Assembly (NCBI GenBank): GCA_937893125.1
Contig: CALBHW010000021.1
Span: 1 to 14,551 of the forward strand
Direction of reading: 5' to 3'
Length of the DNA stretch: 14,551 nt
Source: an uncultured Clostridia bacterium
GTDB taxonomy: Bacteria; Bacillota; Clostridia; Christensenellales; UBA1242
In this document: positions 6,247 through 14,551 of the stretch, one piece after another
Layout of the letters: every line of letters starts with the position of its first letter
How positions within the stretch are numbered: position 1 is the stretch's first letter
Notes under the pieces: model-generated
Seen by the model: only the letters and a program-made list of their open reading frames with translations
The model's database searches: none
Told to the model about the DNA's origin: nothing
Made by a program: the position numbers and the translations under genes

Positions 6247-7101
6247 ATGAAAATTCAAATTACCGCGGATAGCACAATCGACTTGACACCAGAACTGTAT
6301 GAGAGATTTAACATAAAAGTCATTCCTTTTGTGGTGACGCTGGGTGATGAAACATATTACGACGGGGTCGACATAAAGCCAGGAGACATCTTTGACTATG
6401 TTCAAAAAACGAAAGAACTCCCAAAAACTGGGGCGAGAAGTATCGACGATATGAAAGATTTTTTCCAAAAATTTACCGACGACGGATATGATGTCGTGCA
6501 TATCGGCATTGGGAGCAAACTCAGTGGCGGGTACGGATACGCAGTGTCGGCGTCGAAAGAGAACCCACGAGTCCACATTGTCGACACGGAGACTCTGTCC
6601 TCTGGGTCGGGCCTTCTTGCTATGTATGCAAGCGAACTTGCCAAAACGGGCAAATACACTGCCGAACAAATAGTCGGGAAAGTTTCTGCGCGTGTTCCGT
6701 ACAACCAATCGTCTTTTATCGTCGAAAAATTGAATTTCCTTTATAAGGGCGGAAGATGTAGTATGTTGAGTTTACTTGGGGCGAACTTGTTGCGTTTGAA
6801 GCCTTGTTTGCAACTCGTGAACGGCGAAATTAAGGTCACAAAAAAATATATGGGTAATATGCCTAGTTGTGTCAAAAAATATATGGAAGATGAACTTGCG
6901 ACTTTTAATAATCCAGACCACACAAGATGTATGGTTACATATTCGTCGGCAACAAAAGAAATGCTAGATACGGCAAGGGAAGTGCTCGAAAAGTACGGCA
7001 AGTTTAAAGAAGTCTTATTTACAAACGCGGGAAGCGTCATAACTTCGCATTGCGGGGAAAATACTCTTGGAATTTTGTATCTAAATGACGGTGACCACTA
7101 A
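6247..7101 (+). CDS. DegV family fatty-acid-binding protein (FakB-like)
   Basis: 284 aa, ATG at 6247 six bases after AAGGAG. DegV/FakB proteins bind a fatty acid and present it to the FakA kinase to make acyl-phosphate for phospholipid synthesis. The family's ordered motifs are present: ITADSTIDL (5-13), TGARS (61-65, with T61 at the usual position), IGIGSKLSGGY (86-96, with S93 equal to the conserved fatty-acid carboxylate contact), HIVDTETLSSGSG (about 115-127), and FLYKGGRCS (about 164-172). The C-terminus has the domain-2 pattern ending HCGENTLGILYL. Length is typical. No fakA gene adjoins, which is common since most Firmicutes carry several unlinked degV genes. It is soluble and cytoplasmic. 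Confidence 0.92.
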   Translation: MKIQITADSTIDLTPELYERFNIKVIPFVVTLGDETYYDGVDIKPGDIFDYVQKTKELPKTGARSIDDMKDFFQKFTDDGYDVVHIGIGSKLSGGYGYAVSASKENPRVHIVDTETLSSGSGLLAMYASELAKTGKYTAEQIVGKVSARVPYNQSSFIVEKLNFLYKGGRCSMLSLLGANLLRLKPCLQLVNGEIKVTKKYMGNMPSCVKKYMEDELATFNNPDHTRCMVTYSSATKEMLDTAREVLEKYGKFKEVLFTNAGSVITSHCGENTLGILYLNDGDH

Positions 7102-7180
7102 AAATCAAGTGGCGTATTGTAGAAATGGATAACTAGTGAAATATTAAAGGTAATTTTAAAAAAACAATTAAAGACCAAAC

Positions 7181-7231
7181 AAGCGACCACGCTGTCAACT
7201 GCATTCGCGCTGACGCGTGACCGCTTTTTTT
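7181..7231 (+). terminator. Long rho-independent terminator of the degV gene
   Basis: AAGCG..CACGC-T-GTCA (7181-7197) pairs with TGACGCGTG..CGCTT (7211-7226), with a 2-base mismatch and a bulged T, a 13-nt loop and a T run to 7231. It is more GC-rich and longer than the other terminators here. Confidence 0.85.
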
Positions 7232-7508
7232 GTTCAATTAACTTTTTAAATAAAAAGATGACTTGCGAATGTTCTTTTGTTGTCTAGCACAATTGGTTTT
7301 ATTGAACAAACAATTTTCAAACGTTCTCGCGTGGCTTTTTTGGATAAAAACAACAAATTTAATCCCAAAAATTGGCTAAATCGCGATAAATTGCGGGTTT
7401 TAGCGTATATTTTTAGGAAAAAATAGCAAAAATTGTTAGGTAATTTGCTTTTTTTGTGTTATGATGTAAATGACCTTTAAGGGAAATTATTTAAAAAGGA
7501 GATTTTTT
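7232..7508. other. Intergenic region before HU, no gene seen
   Basis: A+T-rich, with no credible coding frame or RNA fold noticed in 7232-7440. The HU promoter and leader occupy the last 70 bases. Confidence 0.5.
7457..7465 (+). promoter_or_regulatory. Extended -10 promoter for the HU gene
   Basis: TG-T-TATGAT at 7457-7465. No good -35 hexamer is found 16-18 bp upstream, so the extended -10 would compensate. Transcription would start near 7472, which rules out the in-frame ATG at 7470. Confidence 0.55.
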
Positions 7509-7778
7509 ATGAATAAAGGTGATTTGGTCAGTGCTATCGCTGAAAAGGCTGGTTTTACGCTTAAAGATGCTGATGAAGCATACAAAGCAATGGTATCCAG
7601 TATTGCAGAAGCACTCAAAGAAGGAGAAGATGTTACTCTTGCAGGTTTTGGTACTTTCAAAGTCAAAACTAGAGCAGCAAGAACTGGCATCAATCCACAA
7701 ACAAAACAAAAAATCACAATCCCAGCATCGAAAGTCCCAACTTTCAAGTTTGGTAAATCTTTTAAAGAAATGATTTAA
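7509..7778 (+). CDS. hup: HU-family nucleoid DNA-binding protein
   Basis: 89 aa, starting at the ATG at 7509, which has a consensus AAGGAG (7496-7501) at 7-nt spacing. An in-frame ATG at 7470 would add 13 residues not found in HU and has no ribosome binding site. The protein matches HU over its full length: MNKGDLVSAIAEKAG at the start, VTLAGFGTFKV (42-52) in the core, and INPQT with P63 at the tip of the DNA-binding beta arm. It ends with IPASKVPTFKFGKSFK. It bends and compacts DNA as a homodimer. The gene is monocistronic, with its own promoter and strong terminator. Confidence 0.97.
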   Translation: MNKGDLVSAIAEKAGFTLKDADEAYKAMVSSIAEALKEGEDVTLAGFGTFKVKTRAARTGINPQTKQKITIPASKVPTFKFGKSFKEMI

Positions 7779-7840
7779 TGGTTTGTTTGAAAACTGTTGA
7801 AAGTACGCATTTTTTGTGTGCTGAAACCTTCATAAAAAAC

Positions 7841-7878
7841 AACAAAATTAGAGCCTTTTTTTCGGCTCTTTTTTTGTT
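7841..7878 (+). terminator. Rho-independent terminator of the HU gene
   Basis: AACAAAATTAGAGCC pairs with GGCTCTTTTTTTGTT around a T-rich loop. The GC core is GAGCC (7851-7855) with GGCTC (7864-7868), followed by seven T. Confidence 0.9.
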
Positions 7879-8120
7879 GCAATCTGATGATGTGAATTCC
7901 ACAAAATGCGTTATAAAATGCGTTAAAAATAAAGCCAAAATTAGTTAAATTAGGGCTAAAAAATGGTCAAAAAAACAAAAAAGAAAGGGGTAAAATTTAA
8001 GTCAAAAATAGGATAAAAAAATAGGCGAAAAATGTGATAAAAAATTAGGTGGAAAAACAAAAAAATGGGAAAAGTTTTTGCAAAAAAGTTTTAAAATTTT
8101 TTTGGAAAAATTTAGTTTTT
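7879..8120. other. Purine/A-rich intergenic stretch, no gene seen
   Basis: Contains a short tandem duplication of AAAATGCGTTA (about 7904-7926) and long A/G-rich runs with repeated AAAAA and few pyrimidines on the plus strand between 7930 and 8100. No coding frame or RNA gene is supported. Confidence 0.5.
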
Positions 8121-8121
8121 T

Positions 8122-8162
8122 TTGTCAAATTATTTGGAGATTTTTGGTTATAATAGTATTAT
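8122..8162 (+). promoter_or_regulatory. Promoter region of the giant beta-helix gene
   Basis: Two overlapping possibilities: TTGGAG (8134-8139), a 17-bp spacer and TATTAT (8157-8162); or a perfect TATAAT at 8149-8154 whose only nearby -35-like hexamer, TTGTCA (8122-8127), is 21 bp away. Either leaves a leader of about 200 nt. Confidence 0.55.
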
Positions 8163-8167
8163 AGTAG

Positions 8168-8373
8168 TGTATAGTGTATATGCGCGCGGATACTTGCAAA
8201 ACACATATTGTCTAACTTTTAAGTTGCGTCAAGTAAGGTGGGGTAGGTGTCTAATAGTTAAAAGCATATAATTGGTTTGATTTGTGTATTGCGCCATTGG
8301 TTTTGACTTGACGATTTAAATGCATGACATTTTAAAATAAAATGGTTTGTGGGTGGGTAGAAAAGGAGAAATT
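8168..8373 (+). promoter_or_regulatory. Long 5' leader with inverted and direct repeats
   Basis: CGTCAAGT (8227-8234) is perfectly complementary to ACTTGACG (8306-8313), closing a 71-nt loop. Inside and near it, TGTCTAA occurs twice (about 8211 and 8248), CTTTTAA (8216-8222) can pair with TTAAAAG (8257-8263), and ATTGGTTT occurs twice (about 8271 and 8296). I do not recognise a known riboswitch. It ends in an AAGGAG ribosome binding site (8363-8368). Confidence 0.45.
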
Positions 8374-11300
8374 ATGCGAGTAGTTTTAAGTAAGGGAAAA
8401 TGGTTGCTTTTTGCGATTGTTATGCTTGTTCTTCCACTAGGAGTGGCAAGTTCTTTTGGGGCTCAAATGACAACATTGTCTATACATGCGGAAACTATGA
8501 GCCAAACTGAATTGGCGAGTAGTGAAAATATAGAAGATTTATCCTATATTGAAGGGGGGACGCGACAGGGGGGTAGTCAAACAAAAGATAGATTGTCAAG
8601 TGGCGACCGCCTTGCGACTACTTCGTCCCGCTCGGCGACCGCCTCCGAACAATCTTCTCGCGACAAAGATAAGGTTAATCTTGCGGGAGAACCACAAGGC
8701 GGCCCATCCGATATTTATTTCGACCCACAAGGGGCGTACGGCGGGAGTGATAGTAACGACGGATTGTCGTCAAGTAATCCTGTCAAAACTATCAGTAAAG
8801 TAAAAGAAATAATAGAACAAAAATATTCATCGGGTGACGATTTGTCTGTTATTATGCGTTCAACATACGCAGTTGCCGACGGCGAAACAATCGACTTTGG
8901 CTACCCAGCAATTAAGGTTACAAGAGACAAAGATTTAGCGTTTACGGGTAACAGTTATTTTTCAATTGGTAGCGGGACGGCTACTTTTAAAAATATGACT
9001 TTTACATATTCTGATTCTACGGGGGAGGATAAAAATTTTATTGTAGGGGCTTCTAAGTCTTCAGGTAAACTTGTTTTAATGGATACGGTTTCTTTTAGAA
9101 ATATCAATATGAAAACGTTTTATAATGACGGATCCCAATTTTCACGGGGTTTAATTGGTTCTTTTGAAAACATTGAAATTATTGGTTCTTCATTTCAAAG
9201 CATCCGATCTAGTAGTGACATTCTTGAAAATATCAATAATTTAACATTGACAAATGCTTATATTTCAGATTGTAGATTAAATCATGTTGGTATGGGAGTT
9301 GACCATGTCACTTTAAATAATTGTATTATAAAGGGTATATCAGCGAATTCGGTTTTCTATGGTGGTTATTCATATATAATCAATGGTGGAACTTATGGAG
9401 CGGAAGGGGCTGCTATAGCACAAAGTGGTGGTGCTGGTTATGGCGGAACGCTAATTACTGTTACGAGTGGAAGTGCTAGCATAGTTGTTAATAGCGGAAA
9501 TTTTGGCTACAATACAAATGGGTCAATGTTTTTGCTTTATGGTAATGGTTCTCATATTACAATCAATGGGGGAGAATTCCATCACAATGTCAATAGATAT
9601 TATAGAAAAGATAGAACAGGTGTGGAACCACTTGCCAAAAACTGCGTATATGGGACGGTTGTTGGGACAAGTGTAAGGGTGTATAACGACAGCGGTTTTT
9701 TTAAACACTCGGTGACGGTGACGGGGGGATATTTTCACGATAATGTCAACTATGACGACGGGGGCGTTATTGCGTGCGGGGGCGATTTGACGGTGCAAGG
9801 CACGGCGGAAAGCCCTATCAAATTTGAAAACAACACCGCTTGCAACGGCGGAGCGATTTATTATGCGCCTGCAAAAAATCTCTCTGACGGATGGGGAAGC
9901 GCAAACATCCAATATGTTAATTTTATTGGAAACAAAGCAGAAAAGGCCTCGGGCGAGACAAGAGCGGAAACAGCAATACAAAATGGCGGGGCGATTTATA
10001 ATGAATGTTATTCAGGGATAAACTGTATTACTCAAATTAACAATTGTGTGTTTGACGGTAATAGTGCAAGTCAAGGTGGTGCGGTTCTTGGATCTCGTTG
10101 TTCGGTTAGCGATAGTGAAATTAAAAATAATTTAACCGCTAGCCACGTTTCTGGAGCCTTACACTTTTATGTTGCAAATGGAATATATCGTGTAAAATTT
10201 ATAGGAAATTCTAACTCAGTTCTACTATTAAGTTGTGACGGTACTGCGACTATTGAAGATTGCGAGTTTAGTGAAAATGATTGTACTGGTGGTGTTCTTA
10301 TGAGCCTTTTTGGTAATACGACAATAAAGGGCTCTACCTTTCAAAAGAACAAGGCAAAGCTGATGATTCGCGTAGGAAATTCAGAGTCTTCATCAATTTA
10401 CACAACGACTTTAAAAAATTGCAGTATAGTGAATAATGAGTTTGAATGTTTATATCAAACTTATGCCAAAAACCCCGATATGAAATTTATGATATATGGT
10501 GGGACAATAAAGGATAACTATTTCTCAAATGGTTTGGCTAGACATTCAGGCACAAACTCTCTCGAAGTTACCCTTACTTGCGGGTTAAATGCGGAAGGGG
10601 AGTTGAGTACGGGGGATAGGCTTGTTATCAATAACAATAAGTGTAGGTACCTTATTTATGCAACGGACAAAATGACTTTTAATTTGGGTTATGTGAGCTT
10701 TGCATACAACACTTCGGGCATTTCAAGGGTTTATAGCGATTCAACTACATACACTGATAAACAACTAGACATTGACAGTGCAGGCGTGATGACGGTTGAG
10801 GGCGGAAACATAAACTTTTTGGCGCCGATTAGAATAAGTCAAAATAAGGGGCCACGGGGCGGTCTTTTAGCGGTAACTAGTGGTGAAGCGTCCTTGAATG
10901 CTAGCAGTGTTGAAGAATATGTTGATAGTCATAATGTTGACGAGTCGGGTAAGGGTGCGATGTTCTATGTCGGCGGGAGTGGAAAACTCAATGTGACGGG
11001 AATAAATATTAAAGACCAAGCGTTGACGGGCGTAGGACTTTTCTATGTCGACAAGGGGGGTGAACTAAACCTTGGTAGCACGGAAAAAGAGACTTTAATG
11101 TATAACTCTCACGGCACAACGGGGCTTATCTATGTCTTGGGTACCGCTAATTTGACAAATGTCAGAATGGTTAGTTGCGGGACAACAACTTCAAGTTATG
11201 GACCTATTTATGTCGGCGGGAGTGGGGTTGCGAATGTCACGGGCATTTCAACGACATACACAATAAACGGCTCAACTAAATATGCAAACTACGGGCTTTA

Positions 11301-14300
11301 TGGCGGAACAATCACTTGCGGGCTTGTTTATGACAAAGACGGTAACGCAGTCGCAAACACAGTCGCTGGCGGTGTTGTCAATATGAAAGGCGGAGTAATT
11401 AGTGGCGATCGCCGTCGAGAGACCGCTTATAATCCTACAACAACAAAAGGTGGCGGAGCTTATGTCGGTGACGGCGCAACATTCAATATGCTTTATGATA
11501 GTAAGTATGGTTGGGCAATTATTGACGGTAATTCCGCTCAAGAGGGTGCACAAGTTTATGTCGGGGGTGGAATTTTAAATGTCTATGGCGACTATAGATA
11601 TGACTACGAAAATCGTCAAAAAGTAGGTGAAAGCGGGGCTGGTATAGGATGCGCTTATAATGCAAGTGCAACTACTATTGGCTCTGGCGGAACACTAAAT
11701 TTATTAGGTGGTCAAATTTATTTGGTTTATGTTTATAGGGATGCAAATTTTATAGCAAATGGCGGAGTTCTTGGTAATTTGTATTGCTATGTGGGGGGAA
11801 AATCTCAGTTTAATAATTTAATTTTTACAGGTGTTTTTGGATTTAATTACTCAAGGGCAAATATTGGTGGCGGAAATATTTCTTTGACTAATTGTTATAT
11901 AAATATGAGAAATTCTTATCAATTTATCTATTGTTTTGAGATATATCAAAATGCAACTGCATATTTTAAAAACTGTGTGATTGACAATTGTACGGTTGCG
12001 TCAAAAGACGGGGAGACAAATTCAATATTTAGACAGGCATATGATGTGTCGACATTGGTGTTTGACGGGTGCGAGATTATAAATAATAATTACATGGTTT
12101 TCTACGGCGCAAATAAAAACGCGTCTCTTACCCTAAAAGATTGCGAGATGTATAATAATACCTATGCGAAATTTTCTAATTTTGCTCAATTTGGAAGTTT
12201 TAATATGATAAATTGTAATTATCATAACAATATTGCAATTATAGATTTTACAAAATGTTCAACCGTTAACATTAGTGGAAGTGAATTTAGAAATAATCCA
12301 AGTGGACGCATAGAAGCACTTTTATTGATACAAGATTGTTCAGCTACAATTACGGATAGCATATTTGATGGAAATATTTCACATGAAGGTGGCGCGATTT
12401 TAATAAGAGGCGCAAAAGTTGCTATAAATGATTGCGAGTTTATTAACAACACTGCAAGATATTCTAGCGATTATCACAATGTAACCGCTTTTGGCGGGGC
12501 TATTAACTTTAATTATGGGGGCACGTTCACTCTCGGCGGACGGGTGACTATTAGGGGGAACAAAACGGTTCTCACGCCAGACGCTTTTGTAAGTCATAAG
12601 TCGGGTTCGACTACATATCCGCCAAGGGAAAAGACAGCGCCGACTGGTGGCGGAATTTTTGTCGGAACGAGCGGAAAACTTGTTATAAAACAGGGCACAC
12701 TTCTTGTTATAAAGGATAACACAAGACAAATTTTGGACGCGGACGGAAACGAGACGGCGTCTTATCAAGACAACCTATATATAGAAGGTTCGAAAAATGT
12801 TTTGATGGGCGACCTTGATAGAGGGAGCGAAGTTGGGATAAATTGCGCGTCTGCTGGCGACGAGTTGGACGCTATTTTGAGTGTTGGAGAGTCGTATCCT
12901 GTCACAAACGACCTTTTGAGCGTTTTTAGTGTGGATAACACTAGTTACGGGCTTAGATTTGTGTCAATTTCGGACGGAAGCAACTTTAAAAACGGGCTAA
13001 TATTCTACAAAAAGGTCAGAAGTGATTATTGGGTTATTGTTAATGACAATTCGGTCAGTTACGACCCTAAAACGGCGCAAACCGTGGGAAGTATCGTTCT
13101 TATGTACGGCGATAGCGCTTATCTTGGGGACTATGAAGTGACTTATTCGGCGGACGGGGTGACCTACTCGTCTGACGCGCCAACCTATCGAAATATTGGG
13201 ACTTACGCGGTGCAATATAAAGTGGAAGCGTACAGAGACGATGGCGAAATTGATACGACTTTAACTGGCACGACATACATTAGAATTTTGGGTACTAGAA
13301 TATATATCCAAACTCTTCCAACGGCGAAACTTGCATACGGGGCATTACTTAGAGCGGCGCGTTTTTATGGCGGAGAGGTCGTCAATGCGGACGGCGGACT
13401 TGTTGCGGGGAGTTGGGCGTTTAGTGGCGACATTGCAAGACAAGTGGGCGAAAATGGCAAGAAATATCTTGCAACTTTTACGCCATCGAACACTGTTAAT
13501 TTGGAAAATTCGAATTTGACGGGAAATGTTGAAGTCGTGATTAGTTATCCAATTGTATTCTACTCAAACGGCTACTTTATGACAAAACTTGGTGATTCTT
13601 CGACCTATATTTCAGGTATAACCGACCTAAAAACAATGGTTGAATATATGGAAGACGGAAGCACTCTCATTTTCTGCGAAACCTTTAATGTCGTGGGAAA
13701 TATCGTCATTGATTCGGGTGACAAAAGGGTCACTTTCACGAGATATGTTGATTTTAAGTCGCGCGGAGACACAAAACCTATGATTGCGATAAATGGAACA
13801 AGTGCGACGGTTAAAAACCAATTAACTTTGCGCGGAAAAATTTTTGTTGACGGAATGGCGCCATTTAGTGGCATATGGAACTTCACGGGCGGGGAAGCAA
13901 ATGAACTTGTGTCTAATGTGAAATGGTATGCGGTTTTTGAAGTAGGAAAAAGCACGAGCGCGTCCGAAACGGGCGGAAGTTTAACTCTTGAAAGTGGGGT
14001 TGTTGTGCGTAACTGGAACCTTAAAATTGACGCAAAAAATGTTGGACTTATAACCATTCATTCAGGCGGAACAGTCAAACTCGACGGGTGCGAAATTTAC
14101 GCAAATAGGATTTTGGATAAGAACCAAAATTCGAGCGTAATTACTAATAGCGGAACGCTTACTATTGCAAGTGGCGTCTTTATGAACAATGTTATCACGA
14201 GTGGGGCGAGTTACGAAGGCAACCGCGGACAATTTAACGACATATTTGGTAAAGGTGGGTTCTTGTTCTGCAACACGGGTAGTGTAACGACAATTAGTGG

Positions 14301-14551
14301 CGGTGAAATTTATTCTAATCGCGCGAAATATGGCGGGGCTATCTATGTGCTTGACGCGACACTTAATTTGCTCGGCGGAAAAATCTACGCAAATCGAGGT
14401 TACACAAATGGCGGGGCGGTCTATGTCTCGGCAACTGACGCGAGCAAGGTTTCAATAACCATTGGCGATTGCGAGATATATGCTAATATGGCGGGCGGAA
14501 AACGGAAGAAAATTGTCTTTGTGGACTTCAAAACCGGCGAGGGGGCGGCCC
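8374..14551 (+). CDS. Giant secreted parallel beta-helix surface protein, 3' end outside window
   Basis: One frame stays open from the ATG at 8374 to the right edge: 2059 codons without a stop, so the product exceeds 2059 aa. Residues 1-39 are a signal peptide (hydrophobic 10-27; cleavage possible after A30 or A39). A Ser/Thr/Arg-rich linker follows (about 60-112). DIYFDPQGAYGGSDSNDG (113-130) is the typical lead-in to a right-handed beta helix. Residues about 150-1510 and 1730-2059 are imperfect coils of the GGAIY / xxCxFxxN kind, as in polymorphic outer-membrane or adhesin-like beta-helix proteins. Residues about 1560-1639 and 1640-1726 are two Ig-like modules (EVTYSADGVTYSSDAPTY...VGTY-type; second with YGALL...ATFTPSN). 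A role in adhesion or glycan binding is inferred; no catalytic motif is visible. Any wall-anchoring signal would lie past the window. Confidence 0.88.
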   Translation, partial: MRVVLSKGKWLLFAIVMLVLPLGVASSFGAQMTTLSIHAETMSQTELASSENIEDLSYIEGGTRQGGSQTKDRLSSGDRLATTSSRSATASEQSSRDKDKVNLAGEPQGGPSDIYFDPQGAYGGSDSNDGLSSSNPVKTISKVKEIIEQKYSSGDDLSVIMRSTYAVADGETIDFGYPAIKVTRDKDLAFTGNSYFSIGSGTATFKNMTFTYSDSTGEDKNFIVGASKSSGKLVLMDTVSFRNINMKTFYNDGSQFSRGLIGSFENIEIIGSSFQSIRSSSDILENINNLTLTNAYISDCRLNHVGMGVDHVTLNNCIIKGISANSVFYGGYSYIINGGTYGAEGAAIAQSGGAGYGGTLITVTSGSASIVVNSGNFGYNTNGSMFLLYGNGSHITINGGEFHHNVNRYYRKDRTGVEPLAKNCVYGTVVGTSVRVYNDSGFFKHSVTVTGGYFHDNVNYDDGGVIACGGDLTVQGTAESPIKFENNTACNGGAIYYAPAKNLSDGWGSANIQYVNFIGNKAEKASGETRAETAIQNGGAIYNECYSGINCITQINNCVFDGNSASQGGAVLGSRCSVSDSEIKNNLTASHVSGALHFYVANGIYRVKFIGNSNSVLLLSCDGTATIEDCEFSENDCTGGVLMSLFGNTTIKGSTFQKNKAKLMIRVGNSESSSIYTTTLKNCSIVNNEFECLYQTYAKNPDMKFMIYGGTIKDNYFSNGLARHSGTNSLEVTLTCGLNAEGELSTGDRLVINNNKCRYLIYATDKMTFNLGYVSFAYNTSGISRVYSDSTTYTDKQLDIDSAGVMTVEGGNINFLAPIRISQNKGPRGGLLAVTSGEASLNASSVEEYVDSHNVDESGKGAMFYVGGSGKLNVTGINIKDQALTGVGLFYVDKGGELNLGSTEKETLMYNSHGTTGLIYVLGTANLTNVRMVSCGTTTSSYGPIYVGGSGVANVTGISTTYTINGSTKYANYGLYGGTITCGLVYDKDGNAVANTVAGGVVNMKGGVISGDRRRETAYNPTTTKGGGAYVGDGATFNMLYDSKYGWAIIDGNSAQEGAQVYVGGGILNVYGDYRYDYENRQKVGESGAGIGCAYNASATTIGSGGTLNLLGGQIYLVYVYRDANFIANGGVLGNLYCYVGGKSQFNNLIFTGVFGFNYSRANIGGGNISLTNCYINMRNSYQFIYCFEIYQNATAYFKNCVIDNCTVASKDGETNSIFRQAYDVSTLVFDGCEIINNNYMVFYGANKNASLTLKDCEMYNNTYAKFSNFAQFGSFNMINCNYHNNIAIIDFTKCSTVNISGSEFRNNPSGRIEALLLIQDCSATITDSIFDGNISHEGGAILIRGAKVAINDCEFINNTARYSSDYHNVTAFGGAINFNYGGTFTLGGRVTIRGNKTVLTPDAFVSHKSGSTTYPPREKTAPTGGGIFVGTSGKLVIKQGTLLVIKDNTRQILDADGNETASYQDNLYIEGSKNVLMGDLDRGSEVGINCASAGDELDAILSVGESYPVTNDLLSVFSVDNTSYGLRFVSISDGSNFKNGLIFYKKVRSDYWVIVNDNSVSYDPKTAQTVGSIVLMYGDSAYLGDYEVTYSADGVTYSSDAPTYRNIGTYAVQYKVEAYRDDGEIDTTLTGTTYIRILGTRIYIQTLPTAKLAYGALLRAARFYGGEVVNADGGLVAGSWAFSGDIARQVGENGKKYLATFTPSNTVNLENSNLTGNVEVVISYPIVFYSNGYFMTKLGDSSTYISGITDLKTMVEYMEDGSTLIFCETFNVVGNIVIDSGDKRVTFTRYVDFKSRGDTKPMIAINGTSATVKNQLTLRGKIFVDGMAPFSGIWNFTGGEANELVSNVKWYAVFEVGKSTSASETGGSLTLESGVVVRNWNLKIDAKNVGLITIHSGGTVKLDGCEIYANRILDKNQNSSVITNSGTLTIASGVFMNNVITSGASYEGNRGQFNDIFGKGGFLFCNTGSVTTISGGEIYSNRAKYGGAIYVLDATLNLLGGKIYANRGYTNGGAVYVSATDASKVSITIGDCEIYANMAGGKRKKIVFVDFKTGEGAA
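8560..8690. repeat. GC-rich repeat-containing insert inside the giant gene
   Basis: A segment of about 57% GC (8581-8640) in an A+T-rich context. GGCGACCGCC occurs at 8602-8611 and 8634-8643, in different reading frames. It is bracketed by the inverted repeat AGATTGT (8590-8596) / ACAATCT (8649-8655). It encodes the Ser/Thr/Arg-rich linker after the signal peptide. A palindromic mobile element captured in frame is possible but unproven. Confidence 0.5.

Noticed and set aside
7470..7508. ATG at 7470 as the HU start
   Set aside because: It lies at the predicted transcript start without a ribosome binding site and adds residues foreign to HU.
2530..8373. DGR template repeat or reverse transcriptase within the window
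   Set aside because: I looked for a second copy of the GCTGGGCTGTTC and GGCTTTCGTCC segments and for a reverse transcriptase frame and saw none.
8549..8803. 84-codon frame rich in Arg/Pro on the plus strand
   Set aside because: It is an out-of-frame reading of the GC-rich linker of the giant gene.
9485..14057. Several short frames on both strands within the giant gene
   Set aside because: All overlap the 2059-codon frame, lack ribosome binding sites and show no recognisable product.
8374..14551. Giant gene as several broken genes or pseudogene fragments
   Set aside because: Reading codon by codon from 8374 gives no stop or frameshift up to the last base, ending with one leftover base as the length predicts.

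Overview
The window is low-GC Gram-positive-type DNA, most likely from an uncultured gut Clostridia (Bacillota) member. This is inferred from A+T-rich spacers, strong purine-rich ribosome binding sites 5-7 nt before each start, sigma-A-like promoters, U-run hairpin terminators and the gene families present. No rRNA or species marker is present, so lineage is an inference.

Layout, left to right. (1) 1-98: perfect 32-bp tandem repeats, each containing a palindrome; the last partial copy supplies the -35 of a promoter for a small unknown gene (208-645). (2) 772-2529: an exported protein with a formylglycine-generating-enzyme/C-type-lectin-like fold. Its last 35-40 codons have the marks of a variable region of a diversity-generating retroelement (DGR): strong adenine depletion, a local codon-usage shift, and an RGG...IGFRPS frame. 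No template repeat or reverse transcriptase is seen, so any such machinery would lie outside. (3) 2713-3786: a cytoplasmic S41-like peptidase. (4) 3925-4914: a Fic protein with its own inhibitory motif, behind three 12-bp direct repeats. (5) 4961-5124: tRNA-Arg(UCG) on the minus strand with promoter and a shared bidirectional terminator. (6) 5224-5913: signal peptidase I. (7) 6247-7101: DegV/FakB-like fatty-acid-binding protein. (8) 7509-7778: HU-family DNA-binding protein. (9) 8374 to the right edge: one open frame of at least 2059 codons, without a stop, encoding a giant secreted parallel beta-helix surface protein with two Ig-like modules. It is preceded by a leader of about 200 nt with inverted and direct repeats.

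All protein genes lie on the plus strand. Most have their own promoter or terminator, so this is a run of single-gene units rather than an operon. A loose theme is the cell envelope: a likely diversified surface lectin-like protein, a giant beta-helix protein, and a signal peptidase that could process exported proteins. HU, DegV, tRNA and the signal peptidase look like core genes. The repeats, the variable-region-like tail and the compositional mosaic of the giant gene are the accessory-looking parts.
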